From LMUY01 sp965198565 (GTDB lineage Bacteria; Pseudomonadota; Alphaproteobacteria; Acetobacterales; Acetobacteraceae), in assembly GCA_965198565.1 (NCBI GenBank), contig OZ240665.1, positions 1,984,001-2,048,000 on the forward strand: 64,000 nucleotides of DNA, given 5' to 3'. The position numbers and the translations under genes are program-made. Below, piece by piece: positions 36,231-45,282 of the stretch; the first letter of the stretch is position 1, and every line of letters begins with the position of its first letter. A model generated the notes under the pieces. That model saw only the letters and a list, made by a program, of their open reading frames with translations. It searched no databases and was not told where the DNA came from.

Positions 36231-36250
36231 CCCTCTCCACCGGGAGAGGG
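36231..36250. repeat. REP-like hairpin in the divergent hydroxylase/hyuA promoter region
   Basis: Perfect 8-base arms CCCTCTCC/GGAGAGGG with a 4-base loop, 22 bases before the GTG of hyuA and overlapping the presumed leader. Same family as the hairpins at 27227 and 53757. It may fold in the hyuA mRNA leader. Confidence 0.65.
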
Positions 36251-36272
36251 AGGCGAGAAGGAGAGCGGCAGG

Positions 36273-38318
36273 GTGGCTTGGCGGGTTGGGGTGGATTCGG
36301 GCGGGACGTTCACGGACATCTGCTTGTTCGATGACGAGAGTGGGCAATTGGCAACTTGGAAAGTCTCCTCGACGCCAGACGACCCGTCGCGCGGCATCGC
36401 GGACGGCATCGAGCAGGGGATCGGGCGCGTGGGCGCGAGCGCTGGGTCGGTGTCGTATTTCGGGCATGGCACGACGGTGGGCACCAATGCGCTGATCCAG
36501 CACCGCGGGGTGAAGACGGGGCTGGTCACTACCGACGGGTTTCGCGACCTGCTGGAAATCGGGCGGCAAAAACGACCGGATCTATATGACCTGTTCGTGG
36601 AGAAGCCGCCCGTGCTGGTGACACGGAACCTGCGGATGGGGGTGCCGGAGCGGGTGCGGCATGACGGCACCATAGAGACTGCATTGGACGAGCAGGCGGT
36701 GCGGGCGGCGGCGCGGCAGTTGCGCGCGGCGGGCGTAGCAGCGGTGGCGGTCTCCTTCCTCTACGGGTTCGTGCGGCCGGAGCATGAGGAGCGGACCCGC
36801 GACATCCTGGCGGAGGAACTGCCGGGCGTGTTCATCTGCACCGGCAATGAGGTGGCGCCGGAGTTCCGGGAATACGAGCGGATGAGCACTGCGGTGGTCA
36901 ACGCCTATCTGGGCCCGGTGATGCAGGGCTATATCCGGCGGCTTGCCGAGCGGCTCGATGCACTGGGGCTGCGCGCGGCGCCGCACCTCACGCAATCCAA
37001 TGGTGGAGTGATCGGGTTCGAGCAGGCGGCGCGGCTGCCGGTTCGCACGGTGCTGTCCGGCCCCAGCACCGGGGTGGTGGCGGCGCAGCAGGTGGGACTT
37101 GTGGCGGGCTTCCCCGACCTCATCACGTTCGACATGGGCGGCACCAGCACGGACGTGGCGCTGCTGCAGGGCGGCGCCTGCCGGCTGAGCAGCGAGGCGA
37201 CCGTGCACGGCTACCCGATTAAGGCGCCGATGCTCGATATTCACACGGTGGGCGCGGGCGGCGGGTCAATCGCTTATGTGGATAGCGGCGGGCTGCTGAA
37301 GGTGGGGCCGCGTTCGTGTGGCGCATCGCCGGGGCCGGTTTGCTACGGGCGGGGCAACGAGGAAGCGGCGGTGACGGACGCCAATGTCGTGCTGCAAACG
37401 CTCAATCCCTCGCATCTGCTCGGCGGGCGGATGGCGGTGCGGCAGGATTTGGCGCGGGCGGCGATCGGGCGGCTGGCGGGGCAGCTCGGGCTGGGCGTGA
37501 CGGAGACCGCGCAGGGCATCGTGAGCGTGGTGACCGCCAACATGGCGCGCGCCATCCGGGTGGTGAGCGTGCAGCGCGGCCACGACCCGCGGGACTACAT
37601 GCTGGCCGCGTTCGGTGGCGCCGGGCCGCTGCATGCCGCCCGTCTGGCGCGCGAGCTGGACATCGCCCGGGTGCTGATACCGCGCAATCCGGGGATTTTC
37701 TGCGCGCTCGGGCTACTGATGACCGATCTGCGCGCGGACTTTGCCACCACGCGGTTGACGACCTTGGCGCCCGACGCGGCGGCGGCGGTAGAGGACGCCT
37801 TCACCACCCTGCGCGGGCAGGCGGAGGCTTGGTTTGCGGCCGAGGGGATCAGCGAGCGGCAGGTCGCGCGGACGGTGGACATGCGCTACGCCGGGCAGAA
37901 TTACGAGCTGCCGGTGGCGCTGCCGGACGGGGCGGTGACGCAGGCGAGCCTGGATGCGCTGGCTGCAGGGTTCGCGGCGGCGCATCAGCGGATGTACGGC
38001 TTCGTGGCGGAGGGCGAGGCGGTGCAGCTCGTGACCTTCCGGGTGGAAGCGACCGGGCTGGTGAGCCGCGCGCGGTTCCGGGCGGAGGCGGACGCCGGGC
38101 CGGATGCGTCCGGGGCGATTGCGGGGACGCGGGAGGTTTGGCTGCCGGAGGCGGGCGGGTTCGTGGCCTGTCCGGTGTATGATCGGGAGCGGCTGCAGGC
38201 GGGCAATCGGTTTGCCGGCCCCGCCATCGTGGAGCAGATGGACGCGACAACGCTGGTGCTGCCGGGCATGGTGGCGACGGTGGAGCCGTACTTGAACATG
38301 GTGCTGGAGTTCGCATGA
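36273..38318 (+). CDS. hyuA: Hydantoinase/oxoprolinase family protein, subunit A
   Basis: 681 residues from a GTG start with AAGGAG 8 bases upstream. The ATPase-like motifs are DSGGTFTDICLFDDE at the N-terminus, FGHGTTVGTNALIQ, FDMGGTSTDVALLQG and VGAGGGSIAYVD. The family includes N-methylhydantoinase A, 5-oxoprolinase and acetophenone carboxylase alpha parts, which use ATP to open lactam or imide rings or to carboxylate ketones. The gene overlaps hyuB by 4 bases (ATGA). Substrate is not readable from sequence; the adjacent molybdenum hydroxylase suggests a heterocycle. Confidence 0.93.
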   Translation: MAWRVGVDSGGTFTDICLFDDESGQLATWKVSSTPDDPSRGIADGIEQGIGRVGASAGSVSYFGHGTTVGTNALIQHRGVKTGLVTTDGFRDLLEIGRQKRPDLYDLFVEKPPVLVTRNLRMGVPERVRHDGTIETALDEQAVRAAARQLRAAGVAAVAVSFLYGFVRPEHEERTRDILAEELPGVFICTGNEVAPEFREYERMSTAVVNAYLGPVMQGYIRRLAERLDALGLRAAPHLTQSNGGVIGFEQAARLPVRTVLSGPSTGVVAAQQVGLVAGFPDLITFDMGGTSTDVALLQGGACRLSSEATVHGYPIKAPMLDIHTVGAGGGSIAYVDSGGLLKVGPRSCGASPGPVCYGRGNEEAAVTDANVVLQTLNPSHLLGGRMAVRQDLARAAIGRLAGQLGLGVTETAQGIVSVVTANMARAIRVVSVQRGHDPRDYMLAAFGGAGPLHAARLARELDIARVLIPRNPGIFCALGLLMTDLRADFATTRLTTLAPDAAAAVEDAFTTLRGQAEAWFAAEGISERQVARTVDMRYAGQNYELPVALPDGAVTQASLDALAAGFAAAHQRMYGFVAEGEAVQLVTFRVEATGLVSRARFRAEADAGPDASGAIAGTREVWLPEAGGFVACPVYDRERLQAGNRFAGPAIVEQMDATTLVLPGMVATVEPYLNMVLEFA

Positions 38319-39940
38319 CTGCACTCATCAACCCCATCACCGTCGAGGTGATCGGCAGCGCACTGTCCTCCATCACCGAGGAAATGGGCGAGGCGCTGGT
38401 GCGGGCCAGCTACTCCACCAATATCAAGGAGCGGCGGGACTGCTCCACCGCGCTGTTCAACACGGACGGCGCGACGCTGTGCCAGGCCGAGCATATTCCG
38501 ATGCATCTCGGCTCGTTCATCGGGATCATCCCGCACATCATGAAGCGCCACCCCGTCGCGGCCATGCGGCCCGGCGATGTGTTCGTGGGCAACGATGCCT
38601 ATGAGGGCGGCGGCACGCACTTGCCGGACATCGTGCTGGCCGAGCCGGTGTTCGTGGACGGTGCCATGGTGGCCTGGGCGGTCAACACCGCGCACCATTC
38701 GGATTTTGCCGATCGGGGGCATGCGCATATCTACCAGGAGGGGCTGCGTATTCCGCCGATCCGGCTGTATCGGGCCGGCGAGTTGCAGGCGGATGTGCAG
38801 GAGTTGATCCTGCTGAATTGCCAAGTGCCGCGCGAGCGGCTGTCGGACCTGCGGGCGCAGATGGCGGCCAATCGGCTGGGCGTGGAACGGCTGCAGGCGC
38901 TGTGCGGGAAATATGGGCGCGAGGTGGTGATGGCGGCGGGGGATGCGCTGCTGGATTATGCCGAGCGCAAGATGCGTGCGGGGATCGCAGCCATCCCGGA
39001 CGGCACCTATCGATTCGAGGATGTGTTTGACGACGTGGAGTTCGATGGCGAGCTGGAAATGTCCTGCGAGATACGGGTCATTGGCGAGGAGATGCACCTG
39101 CATTTCGAAGCGCCGGACCAGGTGCGCGCCGGGCTCAACATGGTCCATACCGCGCTGCTCTCGACGGTGTACTACGCGGTGAAGGCGGTGGTGGATCCGA
39201 CCGTGCTGCCCAATGCCGGGCTGGCGCGCCCGCTGCACGTCACGGCGCGACCGGGCTCGGTGGTCAGTTGCAGCCACCCGGCGGCGGTGAACAGCCGGAT
39301 TGGTGCCTGCCAGCGCGTCGTGGATCTCATTCATGGCGCGTTGGCGCAGGCGGTGCCAGGCCGGGTTTCGGCCGCGCATAATGGCTCCGTAGCGGTTGCG
39401 AGTTTTATCGGAACGCAGGCGGATGGCGCGGCGTGGATCTATCTCGAGACGATCGGCGGCGGCTTCGGCGCGCGGCAGGGATTGGATGGGCTGGATGGCG
39501 TGCATGTCCATATGACCAACACCAGCAACCTGCCCGTTGAGGCGCTGGAGATCGAATATCCGCTGACGGTGCTGCGCTACGAGCTGGTGGATGGGTCGGG
39601 GGGCGCCGGGCAGCAGCGGGGTGGCATGGGATTGCGCCGGGTCTATCGCGCCGAAGCGCCGTCTCGGCTGCGGTTGAGCGGGTCGCGGGTGCTGTCCGCG
39701 CCGTGGGGGCTGCAGGGCGGGCTTCCCGGCGGCAAGGGCAGCTTCGGCTTCGGTCCTGGCGTGGCGCCGTTCGTAGGCGGCACCGGCGTGATGCAGGCGG
39801 GGCAGACGGTGGAGATCGTGACCCCGGGCGCGGGCGGCTACGGACCGCCTGCCGCGCGCGCGCCGGAGAACGTGCAGCGGGACGTGGCCGAGAGCCGCCT
39901 CTCCGCCGCGGAGGCGCAAGCAACCTATGCGAAAGGATAA
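38315..39940 (+). CDS. hyuB: Hydantoinase/oxoprolinase family protein, subunit B
   Basis: 541 residues. Recognisable segments are the N-terminal EEMGEALVRASYSTNIKERR, CSTALF and GDVFVGNDAYEGGGTHLPD, NTAHHSDFAD, and the C-terminal GSGGAGQQRGGMGLRRVYRA. HyuB pairs with HyuA in a complex that hydrolyses hydantoins, oxoproline or similar rings with ATP. It starts inside the hyuA stop and ends 4 bases before the Tat-type peptide-binding protein, so transporter and enzyme are one operon. Confidence 0.93.
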   Translation: MTALINPITVEVIGSALSSITEEMGEALVRASYSTNIKERRDCSTALFNTDGATLCQAEHIPMHLGSFIGIIPHIMKRHPVAAMRPGDVFVGNDAYEGGGTHLPDIVLAEPVFVDGAMVAWAVNTAHHSDFADRGHAHIYQEGLRIPPIRLYRAGELQADVQELILLNCQVPRERLSDLRAQMAANRLGVERLQALCGKYGREVVMAAGDALLDYAERKMRAGIAAIPDGTYRFEDVFDDVEFDGELEMSCEIRVIGEEMHLHFEAPDQVRAGLNMVHTALLSTVYYAVKAVVDPTVLPNAGLARPLHVTARPGSVVSCSHPAAVNSRIGACQRVVDLIHGALAQAVPGRVSAAHNGSVAVASFIGTQADGAAWIYLETIGGGFGARQGLDGLDGVHVHMTNTSNLPVEALEIEYPLTVLRYELVDGSGGAGQQRGGMGLRRVYRAEAPSRLRLSGSRVLSAPWGLQGGLPGGKGSFGFGPGVAPFVGGTGVMQAGQTVEIVTPGAGGYGPPAARAPENVQRDVAESRLSAAEAQATYAKG

Positions 39941-39944
39941 TGCC

Positions 39945-41459
39945 ATGGCCCCGACCCGCCGCAGCTTGATCGCCGCCGGCCTGGCTGCCGGGTCATTGCC
40001 GTTTCTGCGCGGACCAGCGCGGGCGGCAAGCGGGAAGGCGCTTCGGTTTGGCCTAAGTTCCTATCCGCCCTCGTTCTTGCCCTGGGTGCAGGCGGGCACG
40101 GCGGCGGGGACCATCACGCTGCTGACCCATCGCGGCCTCACCTCCTACGACGCGGCTGGCAACTTGCGCGGCGAATTGGCCGAGCACTGGGAGCGGGACG
40201 GCGACGCCGGCTGGTTGTTCCATCTGCGCGACGCACAGTTCCACAACGGCGCGCCCGTGACTGCGGCCGACGTGCAATGGACGCTCGAGCAGGTGGCAGA
40301 CGCAAAATCCACCGCTTACATGCGTGGCCAGATGCAGGGGATCGACCGCATCGAGACGCCGGACGACCGCACCGTGCGCATCATCATGAAGCAGCCGACG
40401 GTGACGCTGCCGATCTGGCTGGCGGCCTACGAGATGCCGATCGTGGCAAAAGGCTCGGGGACGCCGGTCGGATGCGGCCCGTTCGTGATCGACTCGCAGG
40501 ACCGCGGCGTGTCGATCACGCTGAAGCCGTGGGGCAAGTTCTACCGTCCCGGCCTGCCGAAGCTCCCCGGCATCGACGTGATCGTCTATGCCGACGAAAC
40601 CGCGCGGGTGGCGGCGTTGCAGGCGGGCGACGTGGACCTGATCGAATACGTGCCGTGGCAAGCCATGGCCGGGATCGAGGCGAACCCGAAGCTCAAGCTC
40701 GAAACCACCGACGGCCCGGTGATGTATGTCACCTTCAACGGCAAGACCGGGCCGTTCACCGACTCCCGGGTGCGGCTGGCGGTGTCGCTGGCGGTCAAGC
40801 GCGACGAAATCGTGAAGTCGGTGTTCTTCGGGCGGGGCGCGCCGCTTGAGGGGCTGCCGATTGTCAAGGACAGCCCGTTCTACGACGAGACGCTGGCCCA
40901 TGCCTGGCGCTATGACCTGGACCGGGCGAAGCAGTTGATGGCGGCCGCGGGCAAGGCGGACGGGTTTGCCTGCACGCTGCTCTCCACCGCGCAATACAGC
41001 ATGCACAAGGACACGGCGATGCTGATGCAGCAGCATCTGGCCGATATCGGCATCCAGGTGCAGTTGGCGCTGCCGGATTGGCCGACCCGGGTGGCATTGG
41101 GCAACCGGGGGCAGTACGAGTTCGCCGTGAATGGCAGCACCACGGACGGCAGCGATCCGGATGGGATGGCCCCCCTGCTGGACTCCTCGCTTGGGGTGAG
41201 CATGGCGCGATCCTACGACGTGACGCTGCCGAAGCTGGAAGAGCTGTTCGCCGCTGGGCGCGCCGAGTTCGACCCGGCCAAACGGCGGGCGATCTACACC
41301 GACCTGCAGCGTCTGTCTGCTGAGCAGGTGCCGGCGGCGTTCCTGGCATGGCGTTCGCAAGGCTATGCGATGACGCGGAGGGTGACGGGGTTCACCAACA
41401 TGCCGGGGGCGCTGACGTTCTTCTCGGGTGCGACGCTTGAGGAGACGGTTCTCGCCTGA
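39945..41459 (+). CDS. Dpp/Opp-type ABC transporter substrate-binding protein (family 5), Tat signal
   Basis: 504 residues. The signal MAPTRRSLIAAGLAAGSLPF ends at PARA and has a twin-arginine pair, so Tat export is likely. The mature protein has the SBP family 5 pattern (LTHRGLTSYDAAGNLRGELA, AEHWERDGD, FHLRDAQFHNGAPVTAADVQ). I prefer ATG 39945 over an in-frame start at 39927 because AAAGGA sits just upstream and the signal begins there. In family 5 the ligand may be peptides, nickel, opines or other compounds. Given the operon it probably binds the HyuAB/hydroxylase substrate. Confidence 0.92.
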   Translation: MAPTRRSLIAAGLAAGSLPFLRGPARAASGKALRFGLSSYPPSFLPWVQAGTAAGTITLLTHRGLTSYDAAGNLRGELAEHWERDGDAGWLFHLRDAQFHNGAPVTAADVQWTLEQVADAKSTAYMRGQMQGIDRIETPDDRTVRIIMKQPTVTLPIWLAAYEMPIVAKGSGTPVGCGPFVIDSQDRGVSITLKPWGKFYRPGLPKLPGIDVIVYADETARVAALQAGDVDLIEYVPWQAMAGIEANPKLKLETTDGPVMYVTFNGKTGPFTDSRVRLAVSLAVKRDEIVKSVFFGRGAPLEGLPIVKDSPFYDETLAHAWRYDLDRAKQLMAAAGKADGFACTLLSTAQYSMHKDTAMLMQQHLADIGIQVQLALPDWPTRVALGNRGQYEFAVNGSTTDGSDPDGMAPLLDSSLGVSMARSYDVTLPKLEELFAAGRAEFDPAKRRAIYTDLQRLSAEQVPAAFLAWRSQGYAMTRRVTGFTNMPGALTFFSGATLEETVLA

Positions 41460-41522
41460 CAGGTCCATGCACTCCCTCTCCTCCTGGCAGAGGGTTTTGA
41501 GCGGTGAGGCGGGGGAGGAGCG
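41460..41522. repeat. REP-like hairpin between binding-protein and permease genes
   Basis: The 63-base gap holds a palindrome-like stretch of the CCCTCTCC...GGAGG family (about 41471-41520), a diverged copy. A hairpin just after a binding-protein gene usually protects the 3' end of that part of the message, so more binding protein than permease is made. A hairpin of the same family sits at the same place in the second Dpp operon (53757). Confidence 0.5.
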
Positions 41523-42473
41523 ATGGGGTGGGCTCTACGACGGATCGGCATCGCGGCCGTGCTGGTTTGGGTCGTTGCAACCGTTATCTTCATGGCCATC
41601 CACCTCGTCCCCGGTGACCCGGCGGAACTGCTGCTCTCCCAGGGCGGCGCCGCGCCCGACCCAGCGGCGGTGCAGCAGTTGCGCGATCAACTGGGGCTAG
41701 ACCGGCCGTTGCTCGCACAATATGTCAGCAGCTTGGGGCAAGTGTTGCATGGCGATTTGGGCGAGAGCCTGGAGGACAGCAGCCCTATTGGGCCTGAGAT
41801 AGCCAGCCGCCTGCCCCGCACGCTCGAGCTGATCGCGGCCGGAGCGGTGTTGGCGCTGGCGGCGGGGCTGCCGCTCGGGCTGCTGGCGGCCTTGCGCCAG
41901 GGCAGCGTGCTCGATCGTGCTCTGTCGCTGCTGGCGGGAGCCGGGCTGGCCCTGCCCGTGTTCGTGCTCGGCACGCTGATGGTGTTTCTGTTCGCGCAAC
42001 GGCTGCATTGGGTCTCGGCGGGTGGCTATGTGCCGCTGGCGCAGAACCCGGGGCGCCACTTGGAGCTGCTGGCGATGCCGGCCGCTACCATCGCCGCCGG
42101 GCTGTTCGGCACCGTGTTCCGCATGACGCGCGCCTCGGTGATCGAGGTGCTGTGGCGCGACTACGTGCGCACGGCGACGGCAAAGGGGCTCAGCCGCCGG
42201 GCCGTTCTGCTGCACCACGTGCTGCGCAACGCGCTGATGCCGGTGGTGACTGTGGTGTCGCTGCATCTGGGCAGCCTGCTCGGCGGCACGGTGCTGGTGG
42301 AATACGTGTTCAACTATCCCGGCCTGTCGGGGATGCTGGTGGAGGCGGTGAACGCGCGCGACTACCCGTCGGTGCAGGCCGTGGTGCTGGTGATCTCGGT
42401 GCTGTTCGTCACGCTGAACCTGCTGACCGACATGCTCTACGCCGTGCTTGACCCGAAATTGCGGCACGCTTGA
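41523..42473 (+). CDS. Dpp/Opp-type ABC transporter permease (DppB-like)
   Basis: 316 residues with six membrane segments. The conserved N-terminal GDPAELLLSQGGAAPD, the loop LGESLEDSSPIGPEI and the EAA motif RTATAKGLSRRAVLLHHVLRN match DppB/OppB. It heads the membrane part of the importer. Its TGA overlaps the ATG of the next gene (TGATG at 42471-42475). Confidence 0.93.
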   Translation: MGWALRRIGIAAVLVWVVATVIFMAIHLVPGDPAELLLSQGGAAPDPAAVQQLRDQLGLDRPLLAQYVSSLGQVLHGDLGESLEDSSPIGPEIASRLPRTLELIAAGAVLALAAGLPLGLLAALRQGSVLDRALSLLAGAGLALPVFVLGTLMVFLFAQRLHWVSAGGYVPLAQNPGRHLELLAMPAATIAAGLFGTVFRMTRASVIEVLWRDYVRTATAKGLSRRAVLLHHVLRNALMPVVTVVSLHLGSLLGGTVLVEYVFNYPGLSGMLVEAVNARDYPSVQAVVLVISVLFVTLNLLTDMLYAVLDPKLRHA

Positions 42474-44317
42474 TGCGATCCTTGATGCGACAGTGCGCGC
42501 GCGGCTGGCCTTTTGCCGCACTGGGCGCGATCGTGCTGGTGGCGCTGCTGGCACCGGCGCTGCCGCTGGCCATTCCGTTCAAGATGGACGTGGCGCACAG
42601 GCTGGCGGCGCCTTCAGCGGAACACTGGCTGGGGCAAGACGAGTATGGGCGGGACGAGCTGTCACGGCTGATCTGGGGAGCGCGGGTGTCGCTGGCGGTT
42701 GCGGCCGGCTCGACGGCGCTGGCTTGCGGGCTTGGAATCGTGCTGGGCTTGGCGGGCGGGTTCCTGGGGTGGCTGGCCGAATTGGTCGCGGTGCGCAGCA
42801 TGGACGCGGTGCTGTGTTTTCCGCCGCTGCTGCTGGCATTGCTGGTGGTGACCTTGCTCGGACCCGGCGCGGAGACGCTGATCCCAGTGTTGGCTCTGGT
42901 GTATCTGCCCGGCTTCGTGCGCGTCACCTATGCCGGCGTACTCGCGGTGCGCGGGCAGGACTATGTGGAGGCGGTGCGCGTGTTGGGGGCGAGCCGGCTG
43001 CGCATCCTGGCGCGCACCGTGCTGCCGAACATCATCGGGCCGTTGCTGGTCCAGGTGAGCCTGGCGGCCTCCTCGGCGGTGGTGCTGGAGAGCGGGCTGT
43101 CGTTCCTTGGCCTGGGCGTGGTGCCGCCGGCGCCGTCCTGGGGGTTGATGATTGCCAGCGGGCGCACCACGGTGGCGCAGGCTCCGGCGCTGCTGCTGTG
43201 GCCGTGCCTAGCCTTGTCGCTGACCATCCTGACCTTGAACGCCGTGTGCGACCGGTTGCGCGACGCGACCGACCCGCATCGCTTGCCCCTGCGACGCCGC
43301 GCGCTGGAGCTGGTAGCGCCGGGCCTGATGCCCCGGAGCGGGCCAGTGCTGGAAGTGCGCGGGCTCACGGTGAGCATCGTCACGCCGGCTGGCCCGATCG
43401 CGCCGGTGCGAGACGTTTCGCTGGCAGTGATGCCGGGCGAGACAGTGGCGGTGCTGGGGGAGAGCGGGTCCGGCAAGTCGATGCTGGGGCTGGCGGTGAT
43501 GGGGCTGCTGCCGCCGGCCGCGCAGGCGACGGGCGGTGCGGTTTGGGTGGGTGGCACGGAGGTGCTGCGCGCGCCGGAAGCCGTGTTGCGGCGGCTGCGC
43601 GGGCGCGAGGTGGCAATGGTGTTCCAGGATCCGCTCAGCAGCCTCAACCCGGTGCACCGGGTGGGCGCGCAGGTGGGGGAAGCGCTGGGCGGCGGGCGGG
43701 CAGCGGCGCGCCGTGCCGTGGAGCTGCTGCGGCGCGTGGGCATCCCCGACCCGGCACGGCGCGCCAGCGCCTATCCGCACGAACTCTCCGGCGGCATGCG
43801 GCAGCGCGTGATGGTGGCCATTGCACTGGCCAACCATCCCCGGCTGCTGATCGCCGACGAGCCGACCACGGCACTCGACGTCACGATCCAGGCCCAAGTG
43901 CTGGACCTGCTGGCGGCGCTTAAGCGAGACGGCGCCATGGGCATGGTGTTCATCAGCCACAGCCTGCCGGTGGTGGCGGAGATCGCGGACCGCGTGGCGG
44001 TGATGTATGCGGGAGAGATCGTCGAGCAGGGCCGTGCCGCCGAGGTGTTCGGCCGGCCGTTGCACCCCTACACCGCCGCCTTGCTGCGCAGCGCGCCCTC
44101 CGAGGCGGGCGGCCTGCCGCAGGGAGTGGACGGGGCCGTGCCGCCGCTGCATGCCCTGCCGCCCGGCTGCGTGTTCGCGCCGCGCTGCCCACTGCGAGCG
44201 CCAGCTTGCGAGGCTGGCCATCCGGCGTTGCTCGCCCTGGGTTCGGAGCGGGCGTCGCGCTGCATCCGTTGGGAGGTGCTGGCCGCGGGTCCGGTCGCGG
44301 CGGAGGCGCTGGCGTGA
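42473..44317 (+). CDS. Fused Dpp-type permease and ATP-binding protein (DppC-DppD)
   Basis: 614 residues. Residues 1-275 form a DppC-like permease (LGQDEYGRDELSRLIWGARV, EAA loop QDYVEAVRVLGASRLRILAR). Residues about 285-600 form a DppD-like ATPase with Walker A LGESGSGKSMLG, signature LSGGMRQRVMVAIA, Walker B LLIADEPTTALDV and the oligopeptide-type C-terminal cysteine patch CVFAPRCPLRAPAC. This permease-ATPase fusion is known in some peptide/nickel transporters. It overlaps the preceding permease stop by one base and the next ATPase start by four (GTGA). Confidence 0.92.
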   Translation: MRSLMRQCARGWPFAALGAIVLVALLAPALPLAIPFKMDVAHRLAAPSAEHWLGQDEYGRDELSRLIWGARVSLAVAAGSTALACGLGIVLGLAGGFLGWLAELVAVRSMDAVLCFPPLLLALLVVTLLGPGAETLIPVLALVYLPGFVRVTYAGVLAVRGQDYVEAVRVLGASRLRILARTVLPNIIGPLLVQVSLAASSAVVLESGLSFLGLGVVPPAPSWGLMIASGRTTVAQAPALLLWPCLALSLTILTLNAVCDRLRDATDPHRLPLRRRALELVAPGLMPRSGPVLEVRGLTVSIVTPAGPIAPVRDVSLAVMPGETVAVLGESGSGKSMLGLAVMGLLPPAAQATGGAVWVGGTEVLRAPEAVLRRLRGREVAMVFQDPLSSLNPVHRVGAQVGEALGGGRAAARRAVELLRRVGIPDPARRASAYPHELSGGMRQRVMVAIALANHPRLLIADEPTTALDVTIQAQVLDLLAALKRDGAMGMVFISHSLPVVAEIADRVAVMYAGEIVEQGRAAEVFGRPLHPYTAALLRSAPSEAGGLPQGVDGAVPPLHALPPGCVFAPRCPLRAPACEAGHPALLALGSERASRCIRWEVLAAGPVAAEALA

Positions 44318-45282
44318 CGGCTTTGCTGGCGGCCGAGCGGATCAGCCGGGAGTTCGGTGGGCGGGGGTGGCTGCGCCGCGGCCGGCCGGTGCGCGCGGTG
44401 ACGGACGTGTCGTTTGCCGTCGGGCGTGGCGAAGCGGTGGGGCTGGTGGGCGAGAGCGGCTCGGGCAAGAGCACGATCGGGCGGCTGGTGCTCGGCTTGC
44501 TACCGCCCTCGGCGGGGCGCGTGCTGCTGGATGGCGAGGTGCTCGGCCCGGCACCGTCGCGCGAGCAGCGGCGGCGCATGCAGTTGGTGTTCCAGGACCC
44601 GTTTGCCTCGCTCGACCCGCGCCGCCGCGTGGGGGCGCAGGTGGCGGACGGGCTGGCCATCCATCGCATGGCGCCGGGCCGCGCGCGGCGGGAGCAGGTG
44701 GCGGCGCTGCTGGACCAGGTCGGGCTGACTGCCGCCCACGCCGACCGCTTCCCGCACGAGTTCAGCGGCGGGCAGCGGCAGCGGATCGGGATTGCGCGTG
44801 CGCTGGCGCCTCAACCGGAATTCTTAGTCGCCGACGAGGCGGTCTCGGCGCTCGACGTTTCTGTGCAGGCGCAAATCTTGGCACTGTTCGCGGATTTGCG
44901 TAGCCGGCTTGGGATCGGGCTGCTGTTCATCAGCCACGACCTGAAGGTGGTGCGTGCGCTGTGCGACCGTGTGATCGTGCTCTATCTCGGCCGGGTGATG
45001 GAGGAGGGGCCGGCGGAGCGGGTGCTCGAGCGGCCGCTGCATCCGTACACGCAGGCGCTGCTGTCGGCGTCCCCCAGCCTGGACCCGGCGCGGCGGCAGG
45101 TGCGGATTTTGCTGCAGGGGGAGCCGCCGAGCCCGTCCGACCCGCCGTCCGGCTGCGTGTTCCGCACGCGGTGCCCACGGGCGGTGGCGGCGTGCGCGCA
45201 GGACGTGCCGGGGTTGGAAGAGTGGGAACCGGAGCACCGGGCAGCGTGCATCCGGGTTGGGGAGGCGGCATGTACGACGTGA
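44314..45282 (+). CDS. Dpp/Opp-type ABC transporter ATP-binding protein (DppF-like)
   Basis: 322 residues from GTG. Walker A GESGSGKSTIGR, signature FSGGQRQRIGIARAL, Walker B FLVADEAVSALDV (Ala replaces the usual Pro of DEP) and the C-terminal cluster CVFRTRCPRAVAAC. It completes the first transporter: binding protein, DppB, DppC-DppD fusion, DppF. The last 13 bases overlap the GMC oxidoreductase gene that follows in another frame. Confidence 0.92.
   Translation: MTALLAAERISREFGGRGWLRRGRPVRAVTDVSFAVGRGEAVGLVGESGSGKSTIGRLVLGLLPPSAGRVLLDGEVLGPAPSREQRRRMQLVFQDPFASLDPRRRVGAQVADGLAIHRMAPGRARREQVAALLDQVGLTAAHADRFPHEFSGGQRQRIGIARALAPQPEFLVADEAVSALDVSVQAQILALFADLRSRLGIGLLFISHDLKVVRALCDRVIVLYLGRVMEEGPAERVLERPLHPYTQALLSASPSLDPARRQVRILLQGEPPSPSDPPSGCVFRTRCPRAVAACAQDVPGLEEWEPEHRAACIRVGEAACTT

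Noticed and set aside
42448..43923. A 491-codon plus-strand frame overlapping the DppC-DppD fusion
   Set aside because: It is a Gly/Arg/Ala-rich shadow in another frame. The fusion frame carries all permease and ATPase motifs.
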